Assembly: GCA_025356665.1 (NCBI GenBank)
Contig: JANXRV010000039.1
Coordinates: 1-64,000, forward strand
Reading direction: 5' to 3'
Source of the DNA: CAITSH01 sp025356665
Lineage (GTDB): Bacteria; Pseudomonadota; Gammaproteobacteria; Burkholderiales; SG8-39
DNA length: 64,000 bases
Part shown: positions 23,712-32,944 of the stretch, one piece after another
How the letters are laid out: each line of letters starts with the position of its first letter
Numbering within the stretch: the stretch's first letter is position 1
Made by a program: the position numbers and the translations under genes
Notes under the pieces: generated by a model
Seen by the model: only the letters and a program-made list of their open reading frames with translations
Database searches by the model: none
Told to the model about the DNA's origin: nothing

Positions 23712-24539
23712 CTAGCGCCGCGGCAACCTCAACTGCACGCACTCGACTTCAGTCTGCGCCGCCAACACGCCGCTCTCCCCGCGCTTGACATGCACGGTGG
23801 TGTGCTTGGCCACCGCCTCGCCGGCGGCTTCACCCGTGCCCGAGAGCACGAAGTAGAAGCTGTCGTCCTCCATTGCCAGCTTGGCGCCGGCTGCAATCTT
23901 GAAGAAGGCGAGCTTGGTTTCACGCTCGGAGAACACGCCCATGAGTTTGCTCGCCACACCGGGCTGGTCTTTGACCGGCACCCAGTTGAAGTTGGCCGAG
24001 TTCATGAACACCGGGCGCTCGTAGCGTTCTTTCGGGTAGACCAGCGGCCGGCCGTGGATGTGTTCCCACACGGCTTCGTAGGCGTCCTGGTTGACCTTGG
24101 TGCCGTCTTCTTTGTGATACGTGAAGACGCCTTTTTCGAATGTGCCTTTTTTCTTCAGGTCACCGGCGGCGCGCTCCTCTTCGGACTCGGCGGTGTAGCC
24201 CGAGCCGCTGGCGCCACCGTATTGCAGCAACAGGTTCCAGGTGTTGCCACTCGATGTCTGCGGGCCGTAGCGCGTGCCTTCGGGAAAGTAGCCGATGGCG
24301 CCGGGCGTGAAGCTACCGTCCTTGTCGTAGTCAAACGTGCCTTCAAGCTGCAGGCGCACCTGGTCAAAATTATGGCGGTGGCGCGGCGAGAAAAAATCGC
24401 CCTCGATATTGACCAGTTTAAGCCCGAAGTTATCCGGGCCGGGCTCGCCCTCGAGTATGCGTACGGCGCGAATGACGCCTTCGCGAATCTGGTTGTTGAG
24501 CGTGGTGAGGGTGCGGCTCTCTATCGGCACGACTTGCAT
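23712..24539 (-). CDS. Bicupin-type protein, 275 residues (paralogue 1)
   Basis: This 275-residue protein has an N-terminal cupin core (FSPRHRHNFDQVRLQLEG, then GYFPEGTRYGPQ) and a second, weaker cupin half near the C-terminus (AMEDDSFYFVLSGTGE, then HTTVHVKRGE). The first half keeps histidines for a metal and the second has fewer. A paralogue of exactly the same length lies at 25848-26675, with a Bug receptor gene between them. The pair probably handles the ligand of that receptor. The reaction is unknown. Confidence 0.82.
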   Translation of the reverse strand: MQVVPIESRTLTTLNNQIREGVIRAVRILEGEPGPDNFGLKLVNIEGDFFSPRHRHNFDQVRLQLEGTFDYDKDGSFTPGAIGYFPEGTRYGPQTSSGNTWNLLLQYGGASGSGYTAESEEERAAGDLKKKGTFEKGVFTYHKEDGTKVNQDAYEAVWEHIHGRPLVYPKERYERPVFMNSANFNWVPVKDQPGVASKLMGVFSERETKLAFFKIAAGAKLAMEDDSFYFVLSGTGEAAGEAVAKHTTVHVKRGESGVLAAQTEVECVQLRLPRR

Positions 24540-24831
24540 GGCGGTGTCTCCTGCGTTGTTGCGTCTTACTGGACGGTTCGGATTGGCATGTTCAACAGAC
24601 TCGCGCGAATTTTTTCGTGTCGGGCGCGGCCCGGCAAGGCGGTGATATTACAACAAGCGGGCAGCTCTTGAATGATGTCTGCGGGATATTGCTGTATCGG
24701 GCGCGGCGAACGATTGCACCGGCCGGCGCCTGTACGTAAGATGTGCCGTCATTCCCATCGTTCCTGTGCTACCCGTCCTGCTTTCATTGTTCCCATAATC
24801 CAATTGTGTTTGACTCTTCAGGAGTGCCGCA

Positions 24832-25827
24832 ATGCCCGGTTACGCCCGCCCCGCCCTTTTTTCACTTTACGTACTGCTTGCCTTGCCTGCCAGCCACGCC
24901 GCAGCCCAGGGCGTGGAGAACTTTCCGAACAAGCCGATCCACTTTGTCTCGTCTTCTGTGGCGGGCGGCCTCACCGATGTGGTGTCGCGCGTGCTGGGCG
25001 ACCGACTTGCCGCCAGCCCCGAGCTGCGCGGCCAGAGCGTCATCGTCGACAACCGCCCGGGGGCGGGCGGGGTGATCGCGGCGATGTCGGTGGTGAACGC
25101 CGTGCCCGACGGCCATACGCTGTTGATCGCCGACCTCTCCAATTCGGCCATCGCCCCCTTGCTGATGGAAAAGCCGCCCTACGACACGCTGCGTGATTTT
25201 GCCGCGGTGTCACTCATCGGCACAACGCCGTTTTACCTGGCGATCAACACCTCGCTTGGGGTGAGCAACTGGAAGGAGTTTGCGGCCCTGGTGAAGGCCA
25301 GCCCGGACAAGTTCTCGTACGGCACTTCGGGCTCAGGGACGATTCACCACCTTGCCACCGAGATGATGAAAACGCGCGCCGGCATCAAGCTCGTGCACGT
25401 GCCCTACAAGAGCAGCGGGCAATCGACGCCGGCGCTGGTGGCGGGTGATATCCAGGTGTTGTTCTCGGCCTATCAGGCGGTGGTGCCGCACATCAAGAGC
25501 GGCAAGGTGAGGCTGCTGGCGGTTGCCAGCCCCGAGCGCTCGGCGCAGGCGCCCGATGTGCCGACGTTTGCGGAACTTGGCATCAAGGACATGATCTTCG
25601 TGCCCTCGGTGCATGCGCTGGCGCCGGCAGCCACGCCCAAAGCGATCATCAACAAGCTTTCGGCCGAGATCAAGAAGGCCTTGCAGACACCGGAAGCGGT
25701 CAAGCGCTTTGAGGGCCTGGGCATAGACCCGCTGGGCAGCACGCCCGAGCAGCACCTCGTGCAGCTCACCTCCGACCAGGCGGTGTATCGCGCGGCGGTA
25801 AAACTGTCGGGGGCGAAGGTCGAGTAG
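24832..25827 (+). CDS. Bug/TctC-family periplasmic solute receptor
   Basis: This 331-residue receptor has a signal peptide ending in PASHAAAQ, FPNKPIHFVSSSVAGGLTDV, IVDNRPGAGGVIAA and PDGHTLLI. It is the only Bug gene in the window on the plus strand. It is divergent from cupin paralogue 1 (292-base spacer) and convergent with cupin paralogue 2 (20-base spacer). The symmetrical flanking by two related cupin genes suggests they share a substrate. Confidence 0.9.
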   Translation: MPGYARPALFSLYVLLALPASHAAAQGVENFPNKPIHFVSSSVAGGLTDVVSRVLGDRLAASPELRGQSVIVDNRPGAGGVIAAMSVVNAVPDGHTLLIADLSNSAIAPLLMEKPPYDTLRDFAAVSLIGTTPFYLAINTSLGVSNWKEFAALVKASPDKFSYGTSGSGTIHHLATEMMKTRAGIKLVHVPYKSSGQSTPALVAGDIQVLFSAYQAVVPHIKSGKVRLLAVASPERSAQAPDVPTFAELGIKDMIFVPSVHALAPAATPKAIINKLSAEIKKALQTPEAVKRFEGLGIDPLGSTPEQHLVQLTSDQAVYRAAVKLSGAKVE

Positions 25828-25847
25828 CGTGACCGCCGCAGCCTGGC

Positions 25848-26675
25848 CTAGAACTGCGGCAGGCCGATTTGCAACAGTTCGGTAGCTGTTGTGGCAACAA
25901 GACTTGCCGCTTCGCCCGCCTTGAGGTGAATGGTGGTGTGCTTGAGGTAAGGCTTGCCCTCAACGCTGCCCGCCCCTGAGAGCACAAAGAACAGGCTCGC
26001 GGCCTCAAGCGCGAGCTTGGCGCCGGCCTCGGCATTGCAAAACGCAAGACGCGTGGTGCGCTCGGAAAATACCCCCATGGGTTTGCGCATAGTGCCCGGC
26101 TGACCGTCGATGGGCAGCCACTCGAAGTGCGCCGGGTCCATCAGCACCGGACGGACGTAGCGTTCTTTCGGGTAGACCAGCTCGCGGCCGTGGATGTGCT
26201 CCCAGATCGCCTCATAGGCGTCCTGATTGACCTTGCCGCCATCGGCTTTGGCATAGGTAAAGACGCCCTTCTCGAAGCTGCCTTTTGCCTTGAGCGCCTC
26301 GGCCGCCTTCTGGGCCTCGGCCTCGGTGGTGTAGCCGGCACCGCTGGCGCCGCCAAATTGCAGCAGCAGGTTGGAGGTGTCGCTCTCGCAGGTCTGCGGG
26401 CCGTAACGCGTGCCCTCGGAAAAATAGCCCAGCTCGCCGGGCGTGAGCTTGCCGTCGGCCTCGTAATCGAACACGCCCTCGAGCTGAAAGCGTATCTGGT
26501 CGAAGTTGTGGCGGTGGCGCGGCGAAAAATACCTGCCGGCGATATTAACGAGGCGCAACGAGAAATTGTCCGGCCCCGGCTCGCCCTCGACGATGCGATA
26601 GGCGCGGATAGTGCCATCGCGGTACTGATTTTTGAGTTGGGTGAGCGGGATGGATTCGAGGGGGATGATTTGCAT
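25848..26675 (-). CDS. Bicupin-type protein, 275 residues (paralogue 2)
   Basis: This is the sister of the protein encoded at 23712-24539, with the same 275-residue length and many shared blocks, such as EGEPGPDNF, FSPRHRHNFDQ and AYEAIWEHIHGRELVYPKER. Metal-binding histidines of the first cupin half are kept. The start at 26675 follows GGAGTCACC. A longer in-frame start is possible but lacks a ribosome binding site. Its C-terminal half differs more from the sister than the N-terminal half, suggesting the first domain carries the shared function. Confidence 0.82.
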   Translation of the reverse strand: MQIIPLESIPLTQLKNQYRDGTIRAYRIVEGEPGPDNFSLRLVNIAGRYFSPRHRHNFDQIRFQLEGVFDYEADGKLTPGELGYFSEGTRYGPQTCESDTSNLLLQFGGASGAGYTTEAEAQKAAEALKAKGSFEKGVFTYAKADGGKVNQDAYEAIWEHIHGRELVYPKERYVRPVLMDPAHFEWLPIDGQPGTMRKPMGVFSERTTRLAFCNAEAGAKLALEAASLFFVLSGAGSVEGKPYLKHTTIHLKAGEAASLVATTATELLQIGLPQF

Positions 26676-26751
26676 GGTGACTCCGGTGTCATGCGGCCAG
26701 GGCGGCATTGATGGGCGCGCTCATTGTTGCACCGGCGCGCGTGCAGTCAAA

Positions 26752-27387
26752 TCAGGCGGCGTAGCCGAGCACGGCAAAAAAGTGACAGGCCGTGCCGGCC
26801 ACAACGAAGCCGTGCCATATGGTGTGGGCATAGCGCATACGCGAGTCGAGGGCAAAGAACACCACGCCGGCGCTATAGGCAAGCCCGCCGGCAAGCAGCA
26901 GCAGCATGCCGGTGCGGCCCACGTGCTCGGTGAGGGGCACGGCCGCAATGAGCACCAGCCAGCCCATGACAAGATAAAGCCCATTGGAGAGCCACGGGCG
27001 CGACAGGCGGTTGCAGGTCTTGAGCGTGACGCCGGCGATCGCCATGCTCCACACCAGCCCGAACAGCACCCAGCCCCAGGGACCGCCCAGCGCACCCAGT
27101 GCGAACGGGGTGTAGGTACCGGCGATAAACAAATAGATGGAGCCATGGTCGAGCTTGAGAAAGACGCGCTTGGCGCGGCCGGGGGGCAATGCGTGGTATA
27201 GCGTGGAAGTGAAGTAGAGCAGCAGCATGGTGACGGCAAACACCGCCATGCCCACCGCGTTGGCCGTGCCAAGCTGGCGCGCCGCGACAAAGAGCAAGGG
27301 CAGGGCCGCAATCGCCGCCACCAGCGCGAGGCCGTGGCTCACGCTATTGGCAATTTCCTCACCCATGCTTTGCAGACGTTCAGTCAT
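26752..27387 (-). CDS. Hemolysin III / PAQR-like membrane protein (TrhA/YqfA type)
   Basis: This 211-residue integral membrane protein has about seven hydrophobic segments and the PAQR/HlyIII motifs NSVSHG near the start, SLYHALP-like STLYHALPPG, LDHGSIYLFIAGTYTPF, and a final HTIWHGFVVAGTACHFF with the metal-site histidines. The family has proposed roles in membrane energetics or lipid homeostasis. Its haemolytic role in pathogens is uncertain. A single gene, it lies downstream of cupin paralogue 2. Confidence 0.9.
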   Translation of the reverse strand: MTERLQSMGEEIANSVSHGLALVAAIAALPLLFVAARQLGTANAVGMAVFAVTMLLLYFTSTLYHALPPGRAKRVFLKLDHGSIYLFIAGTYTPFALGALGGPWGWVLFGLVWSMAIAGVTLKTCNRLSRPWLSNGLYLVMGWLVLIAAVPLTEHVGRTGMLLLLAGGLAYSAGVVFFALDSRMRYAHTIWHGFVVAGTACHFFAVLGYAA

Positions 27388-27734
27388 GGCGGCAGTGTGG
27401 CACGCTTCGCAAAAGCCGGTTGTGGGCCGCACAACACAGGGAGGGCCCAGGTCTTAGCCCTCGGGGTGGACAAGCAGGCGCGCGGCACGCCCTTGCCATG
27501 GGCAAACGCAGCTCGCCTCAAGGGCGGCCTGTGCGCGACGGCCTATGACTGTGGTGATACGCGCCAACGCGTGGCGGGAAAAACACGACCAACGGCCGCG
27601 CAAGAGCGCGTTGATGCGCGGTGAAGCTAAGGTTGAAGCTAACGTGGTGGGCGTTGTCAAGGGCGCGCGTGACACCTGAAAACCCGCACCAGGCGGGTGT
27701 TTCCAGCCTATCCCTGGTACCTGGCAGCTAGCCG
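27388..27734. other. Intergenic spacer, no gene seen
   Basis: This 347-base spacer between the hemolysin III gene and korB holds no supportable gene. The only structure I see is the hairpin at 27676-27706, which lies just after the korB stop. Confidence 0.6.
27676..27706 (-). terminator. Hairpin after korB (family copy 3)
   Basis: On the minus strand ACCCGC / GCGGGT close a short loop and are followed by TTTCAG, with longer pairing from CTGGAAA to TTTTCAG. It begins 29 bases after the korB stop and is the probable terminator of korCAB. Sequence and tail resemble the hairpin at 16980-17010. Confidence 0.65.
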
Positions 27735-28790
27735 CTAACGCATGCTGGCGTTGATTTTTTCCAGCGCGGCCGCGCCGGGGCACAAATCCTTTACGCCCAT
27801 TTTGTTGAACGCGGTGTCCACGGTGTGCAGGTGGGTGTGCAAGTCCTCGGCTTCGGGATGCACGTACAACAGACCGGTAATGACCTCGCCCTTGGCGGCG
27901 TGCTCGGCGATCAGCGTCGAGGCGGTGATGCGATTGGTGGGGTCGTATTCGGGGTGGGTCTTCCTGAGGCGCACGATGCTGCCGTCGTGCTGCGGCACGT
28001 CGATGACCTCGCCCTCGTCGTAGTCAATGGTGATTTCGCTGCGATTGGGCCAGAAGTCGAGGCGGTTGACGACCTCGTTGTGCTCGCGCATGTAGTCGTA
28101 GCTCTTGGTGCTGCCGGCGTGGTTGTTGAAGGCGACGCAGGGGCTGATGACGTCGATGAAGGCGGCACCCGGGTGGGCGATGGCGGCCTTGACCAGCGGT
28201 ACGAGCTGCTTTTTGTCGCCGGAAAAACTGCGCGCAACAAAGGTGGCGCCCATCATCAGGGCCAGCGACACGGTATCGATCGCGGAGTCGGCGTTGACCA
28301 CGCCGCGCTTGGACTTCGATCCGCGGTCGGCGGTGGCCGAAAACTGGCCCTTGGTCAGGCCGTAAACCCCGTTGTTCTCGAGAATGTACGTCATGTTGAC
28401 GCCGCGGCGCATGACGTGGGCGAACTGGCCGATGCCGATGGAGGCCGAGTCGCCGTCGCCGGAGACGCCGAGGTAAATGAGGTCGCGGTTGGCGAGGTTG
28501 GCGCCGGTGAGCACCGAGGGCATGCGGCCGTGCACGGTGTTAAAGCCGTGGGAGTTGCCCAAAAAATAATCCGGCGTCTTGGACGAGCAGCCTATGCCCG
28601 AGAGCTTGGCGACGCGGTGCGGCTGGATGTCCAGCTCCCAGCAGGCCTGGATGATGGCCGCCGAAATGGAGTCGTGGCCGCAACCGGCGCACAGCGTGGA
28701 CACCTTGCCCTCGTAGTCACGGCGGGTGTAGCCGACCTTGTTTTTTTGCAGGGTCGGGTGGTGGAGCTTGGGTTTGGTGATGTAGGTCAT
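27735..28790 (-). CDS. korB: 2-oxoacid (2-oxoglutarate) oxidoreductase, beta subunit
   Basis: This 351-residue thiamine diphosphate subunit of the 2-oxoacid:acceptor oxidoreductase family has iron-sulfur cysteines CAGCGHD, GIGCSSK and SPCVAF. The TPP/magnesium motif GDGDSASIGIGQ is followed by NNGVYGLTKG. It decarboxylates 2-oxoglutarate (or pyruvate) and hands electrons to its partners. The two other subunits lie upstream on the same strand. A GC-rich hairpin in the 177-base korA-korB gap may change the dosage. The start is an ATG preceded by GAGCGAGA. Confidence 0.9.
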   Translation of the reverse strand: MTYITKPKLHHPTLQKNKVGYTRRDYEGKVSTLCAGCGHDSISAAIIQACWELDIQPHRVAKLSGIGCSSKTPDYFLGNSHGFNTVHGRMPSVLTGANLANRDLIYLGVSGDGDSASIGIGQFAHVMRRGVNMTYILENNGVYGLTKGQFSATADRGSKSKRGVVNADSAIDTVSLALMMGATFVARSFSGDKKQLVPLVKAAIAHPGAAFIDVISPCVAFNNHAGSTKSYDYMREHNEVVNRLDFWPNRSEITIDYDEGEVIDVPQHDGSIVRLRKTHPEYDPTNRITASTLIAEHAAKGEVITGLLYVHPEAEDLHTHLHTVDTAFNKMGVKDLCPGAAALEKINASMR

Positions 28791-28844
28791 TTTGTCTCGC
28801 TCTGTTTGTTGCTTCGCGTTGCTTGGCAGCCCCCTCTCACCTGG

Positions 28845-28880
28845 CCCCTCCCCCCCCACACCTAAAGGCGGGGGGAGGGG
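28845..28880. repeat. GC-rich hairpin between korA and korB
   Basis: CCCCTCCCCCC (28845-28855) pairs with GGGGGGAGGGG (28870-28880), an 11-bp perfect stem with a 14-base loop. There is no following T-run, so it is more likely an RNA-stabilising or processing element than a terminator. Confidence 0.7.
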
Positions 28881-28967
28881 AACGGGGGAGTTGGTCGCGG
28901 TTAGCTCATAGTGTCATCGAGTGGAAAGGCACGACCGGTGGTGAGGCGGGGGTTTCCAGCATATTGA

Positions 28968-30815
28968 TCAAGCTGCCCTACCCTTCTTTTTAATCGGTTC
29001 GACGTTCAGCGCCCTTACGCGTTCGCCGATTTCCTTGATGATGAAGCGCGCGGTGATGGGCGTACCGTCGTAGTGCAGCACGGGCATCAGGTGGGCCGGG
29101 TCGACGTTGAGCTCGTTCACCAGCAGGGAGCGGAACTGCGCATCGCGGTTTTGCTCGATGACAAACACCTGCTCGTGGCTCGTAATGAAATCCAGGACTG
29201 AATCGGGGAAGGGAAAGGCGCGGATGCGCAGGATGTCGACGTGCATGCCCTCGGCCTCAAAGGCCTCGAGGGCCTCGTGCATGGACGGGCTGGTGGAGCC
29301 GAAGTAAATGGCGCCGAACTTGGTTTTCTTTTTCGCTTCGGTCAGCACCGGCTGTGGCACGAGGGCCTTGGCGGTCTCGAATTTTTTCAGCAGGCGCTGC
29401 ATGTTGTAGACGTAGTCCGCGCCCGCCTCGGAGTAAATGGCGTAGGGGTTCTTGCTGGTGCCGCGGGTGAAGTAACCACCCTTGGTCGGGTGGGTGCCAG
29501 GATAAGTGCGAAAGGGGATGCCGTCGCCGTCAACGTCGAGGTAACGGCCGAATTCCTTGCCGTCGTTGAGCATCTTTTCGGTCATGACCTTGCCGCGGTC
29601 GTACTGCTGCTTGTCGTCCCACTCGAAGGGCTCGGACAGGCGCTGGTTCATGCCGATATCAAGATCGGTCATCAGGAACACCGGCGTCTGCAGGCGGTCG
29701 GCAAGGTCGAGGCACTGCGCCGCCATACTGAAGCACTCAGTCGGGTCTTGCGGAAACAACAGCACATGCTTGGTGTCGCCGTGACCGGCGTAGGCGCAGG
29801 CGAGGATGTCCGACTGCTGCGTGCGCGTGGGCATGCCGGTGGAGGGGCCGCCGCGCTGCACGTCGATGATGGTGGCGGGGATTTCAGCGAAATAGGCAAG
29901 GCCGATGAACTCGGTCATCAGCGAGATGCCGGGGCCGGAGGTGGCGGTAAAGGCGCGCGCGCCGTTCCAGCCGGCACCGGCCACGATGCCGATGGAGGCG
30001 AGTTCGTCCTCGGCCTGCACGATGGCGAATTTGTTGCGGCCGGTGTCTTTGTCGACGCGCAGTTTGGCGCAGTATTTCTGGAAGGCCTCGGCCAGCGACG
30101 AAGACGGCGTGATCGGATACCAGGCGCAGACGGTGGCGCCGCCGTAGACGCAACCGAGCGCGGCGGCGGCATTGCCCTCGACCAGAATCTTGTTGCCTAC
30201 GGCGTCGGCTTTTTTGACGGTGAGACCGATGGGGCACTTGAGGTTCTCGAGGGCGTAGCTGCGGCCCATTTGCAGCGCGTGCACGTTAGGCTTGAGCAGG
30301 GCTTCCTTGCCCTTGTACTGCTCGCCGATGAGGCCGGCGATCTCGTCGGCGTCCATGTCGAGCAGCGCGGAGAGCGCGCCGATGTAGATGATGTTCTTGA
30401 ACAACTGGCGCTGGCGCGGGTCGGTGTAGCTCATGTTGCAGATCTCGGTGATGGGCATGCCGATCACGTTGATGTCGTCGCGAAACTTGGAGGCGGGCAG
30501 CGGCTTGGTGTTGTCGTAGAACAAATAGCCGCCAGGCTCGATCTCTTTTACATCGGCGTCCCAGGTCTGCGGGTTCATCGCCACCATCAGGTCGACACCG
30601 CCGCGGCGGCCAAGGTGGCCGGCTTCGGTGATGCGCACCTCGTACCAGGTGGGCAGGCCCTGGATGTTGGACGGGAAGATGTTGCGCGGGGAAACCGGCA
30701 CGCCCATGCGGATGATGGACTTGGCAAAGAGCTCGTTGGCCGAAGCCGAACCCGAACCGTTGACGTTGGCGAACTTGACGACAAAGTCGTTTACCGCGGT
30801 GATTTGCTTGGTCAT
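28968..30815 (-). CDS. korA: 2-oxoacid (2-oxoglutarate) oxidoreductase, alpha subunit with fused gamma domain
   Basis: This 615-residue protein has two parts. Residues 1-190 form the POR gamma domain (NVNGSGSASANELFAKSIIR, and GHLGRRGGVDLMVAMNP). Residues about 200-590 form the alpha domain with the TPP-partner region AWYPITPSSSLAEAFQKYC and a C-terminal YFGSTSPSMHEALEAFE. The gamma-alpha fusion is the arrangement of two-gene 2-oxoacid:ferredoxin oxidoreductases. The start overlaps the korC stop by 4 bases. With KorC it resembles the NADP-linked 2-oxoglutarate oxidoreductase described in Azoarcus. Confidence 0.9.
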   Translation of the reverse strand: MTKQITAVNDFVVKFANVNGSGSASANELFAKSIIRMGVPVSPRNIFPSNIQGLPTWYEVRITEAGHLGRRGGVDLMVAMNPQTWDADVKEIEPGGYLFYDNTKPLPASKFRDDINVIGMPITEICNMSYTDPRQRQLFKNIIYIGALSALLDMDADEIAGLIGEQYKGKEALLKPNVHALQMGRSYALENLKCPIGLTVKKADAVGNKILVEGNAAAALGCVYGGATVCAWYPITPSSSLAEAFQKYCAKLRVDKDTGRNKFAIVQAEDELASIGIVAGAGWNGARAFTATSGPGISLMTEFIGLAYFAEIPATIIDVQRGGPSTGMPTRTQQSDILACAYAGHGDTKHVLLFPQDPTECFSMAAQCLDLADRLQTPVFLMTDLDIGMNQRLSEPFEWDDKQQYDRGKVMTEKMLNDGKEFGRYLDVDGDGIPFRTYPGTHPTKGGYFTRGTSKNPYAIYSEAGADYVYNMQRLLKKFETAKALVPQPVLTEAKKKTKFGAIYFGSTSPSMHEALEAFEAEGMHVDILRIRAFPFPDSVLDFITSHEQVFVIEQNRDAQFRSLLVNELNVDPAHLMPVLHYDGTPITARFIIKEIGERVRALNVEPIKKKGRAA

Positions 30816-32653
30816 GCCACTCTCCTCAGCGGGGCCTTCTTGGCCGTGTCACTCTTGTGGCAGCCGGGCCCGGCATGGGTCATGTTGAGCAGGAACTTTT
30901 GCATGTCCCAGGCGCCGGTGGGGCAGCGCTCGGCGCACAGGCCGCAATGCAGACAGACGTCCTCGTCCTTGGCCATGATGCGGCCGGTCTTGAGCCCGGG
31001 CGAAACGTAGAGGTCTTGCGTCAGGTCGGTGGCGGGTGCTTGCAAGCGTGTGCGCAGGTCGGCCTCTTCACCGTTTTCGGTGAAGGTGATGCAGTCCATC
31101 GGGCAAATGTCGACGCAGGCGTCGCACTCGATGCACTGCGCGGCGTTGAACACCGTCTGCACGTCGCAGTTGAGGCAGCGCTCGGCTTCCTTGAACGCGA
31201 GCGCCGCGTCAAAGCCCAGTTCGACCTCGACCTTGATGTTTTTCAGCGCGAGCCTGATGTCCTTGAGCGGCACCTTGAAGCGCAGGTCATTGACCGGCGA
31301 GTTGTCGTAACTCCACTCGTGAATGCCCATTTTTTGCGAATAGAGATTGACCATGGGCGGCGGACGGTCGGCGGTGCTCTCGCCGGAGCAGAACTTGTCT
31401 ATGGAAATGGCGGCCTCGTGACCGTGTGCCACCGCCCAGATGATGTTCTTCGGCCCAAAGGCGGCGTCACCGCCGAAAAACACGTTCTTGATCGAGCCTT
31501 GCATGGTTACCGTATCGACCACCGGCATGCCCCATTTGTCGAACTCCAGGCCGACATCACGCTCAATCCAGGGGAAGGAATTTTCCTGGCCTACCGCGAC
31601 CAGCACGTCGTCGCATTCGAATATCTGGTCGGGCTCGCCGCTGGGCACCAGGCTGCGCTTGCCCTTGGTGTCGTAGATGGCCTTGACCTTCTCGAAACTC
31701 ATGCCCGTCAGCTTGCCATCGGTGTGCAGGAAGGCCTTGGGCACAAAGTAATTGAGGATGGCAATACCCTCGTGTCCGGCATCTTCTTTTTCCCACGGGC
31801 TGGCTTTCATTTCCTCGAAGCCAGAGCGCACGATAACCTTGACGTCGTCGCCGCCAAGGCGCTTGGACGAACGGCAGCAGTCCATGGCGGTATTGCCCCC
31901 GCCCAGCACGATGACGCGCTTGCCGATTTTTTCGATATGGCCGAAGGACACCGAGGACAGCCAGTCGATGCCAATGTGGATGTTTTTGGCCGCTTCCTGC
32001 CGACCGGGCAGATCAAGATCGCGGCCGCGCGGCGCGCCCGAACCGACGAACACCGCGTCGTACCCCTTGGCCAGCAGGTCCTTGAGGCTGTCGATGCGTT
32101 CGCCGCCACGGAACTCGACGCCCAGGTTAAGGACGTAGCCCACTTCCTCGTCGATGACTTCTTCGGGCAGGCGAAACTTGGGTATCTGGCTGCGGATCAT
32201 GCCGCCGGCGCGCTTGTCGCCATCAAACACGGTGACTTCATAGCCAAGGGGCGCGAGGTCGCGCGCAACGGTGAGTGCGGCCGGGCCGGCGCCGACGCAG
32301 GCGATTTTTTTGCCGTTGGTCTTGGTGGGCTTGGCCGGCAGGCGCGCACTGATGTCTTCTTTGAGATCGGCGGCGACGCGTTTCAAGCGGCAAATTGCCA
32401 CCGGTTCGGGCTTGGCGAGATTTTCTTCCTCAACGCGGCCGCGGCGGCAGGCCGGTTCGCAGGGGCGGTCACAGGTGCGCCCGAGAATGCCCGGGAAAAC
32501 GTTGGATTCCCAGTTGACCATGTAGGCATCGCCGTAGCGGCCTGCCGCGATCATGCGGATGTATTCGGGTACCGGGGTGTGGGCCGGACAGGCCCACTGG
32601 CAATCGACAACTTTGTGGAAGTAATCGGGTGCGGCAATATCAGTCGGCTTCAA
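30812..32653 (-). CDS. korC: NAD(P)-linked flavin/iron-sulfur subunit of the 2-oxoacid oxidoreductase
   Basis: This 613-residue protein resembles the glutamate synthase small subunit with an added ferredoxin. Residues 19-70 hold N-terminal cysteines (CQWACPAHTPVPEYI, CDRPCEPACRRG). Two dinucleotide folds follow (GAGPAALTVA for FAD, VLGGGNTAMD for NAD(P)), then GGDAAFGPKNIIWAVAHG. The C-terminus carries two ferredoxin clusters (CIECDACVDICPMDC, CLHCGLCAERCP). It would pass electrons between KorAB and NAD(P). The start is TTG with AAGGAG upstream. An ATG nearby is out of frame and closes after three codons. Confidence 0.87.
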   Translation of the reverse strand: MKPTDIAAPDYFHKVVDCQWACPAHTPVPEYIRMIAAGRYGDAYMVNWESNVFPGILGRTCDRPCEPACRRGRVEEENLAKPEPVAICRLKRVAADLKEDISARLPAKPTKTNGKKIACVGAGPAALTVARDLAPLGYEVTVFDGDKRAGGMIRSQIPKFRLPEEVIDEEVGYVLNLGVEFRGGERIDSLKDLLAKGYDAVFVGSGAPRGRDLDLPGRQEAAKNIHIGIDWLSSVSFGHIEKIGKRVIVLGGGNTAMDCCRSSKRLGGDDVKVIVRSGFEEMKASPWEKEDAGHEGIAILNYFVPKAFLHTDGKLTGMSFEKVKAIYDTKGKRSLVPSGEPDQIFECDDVLVAVGQENSFPWIERDVGLEFDKWGMPVVDTVTMQGSIKNVFFGGDAAFGPKNIIWAVAHGHEAAISIDKFCSGESTADRPPPMVNLYSQKMGIHEWSYDNSPVNDLRFKVPLKDIRLALKNIKVEVELGFDAALAFKEAERCLNCDVQTVFNAAQCIECDACVDICPMDCITFTENGEEADLRTRLQAPATDLTQDLYVSPGLKTGRIMAKDEDVCLHCGLCAERCPTGAWDMQKFLLNMTHAGPGCHKSDTAKKAPLRRVA

Positions 32654-32944
32654 TATTCCATCTCCTTGGCACCCCTGTTGGCGGTTGTGGCACGCTCTTG
32701 ATCAAAGTGTCACGGTCGGTGGTTTGTCGCCGCAGCTAGCCGGCGTGGGGTGTGTGTGCGCGACATATTACGCCGGAGCGGCGAACATGGAAAGGGCATG
32801 TGATTTCAACCCACTGGGCGCAACCCGAAGACCCTTAATTAGGCGGATGCTTAACAAGCTGGCGGCCACCCGCGGTACGACCGCAAAGCTTGTACGGGCA
32901 CGCAAGCCCTGGCCGCTGCAGGCTACGCGTGGACTGAGCTCCGG
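32654..32944. other. Intergenic spacer before korC
   Basis: This 291-base spacer holds the korC leader on one side and the end of sspB on the other. I see no gene, tRNA or clear repeat in it. Confidence 0.5.

Noticed and set aside
32654..32944. tRNA or small RNA gene in the spacer before korC
   Set aside because: No cloverleaf arms or T-loop sequence could be recognised.
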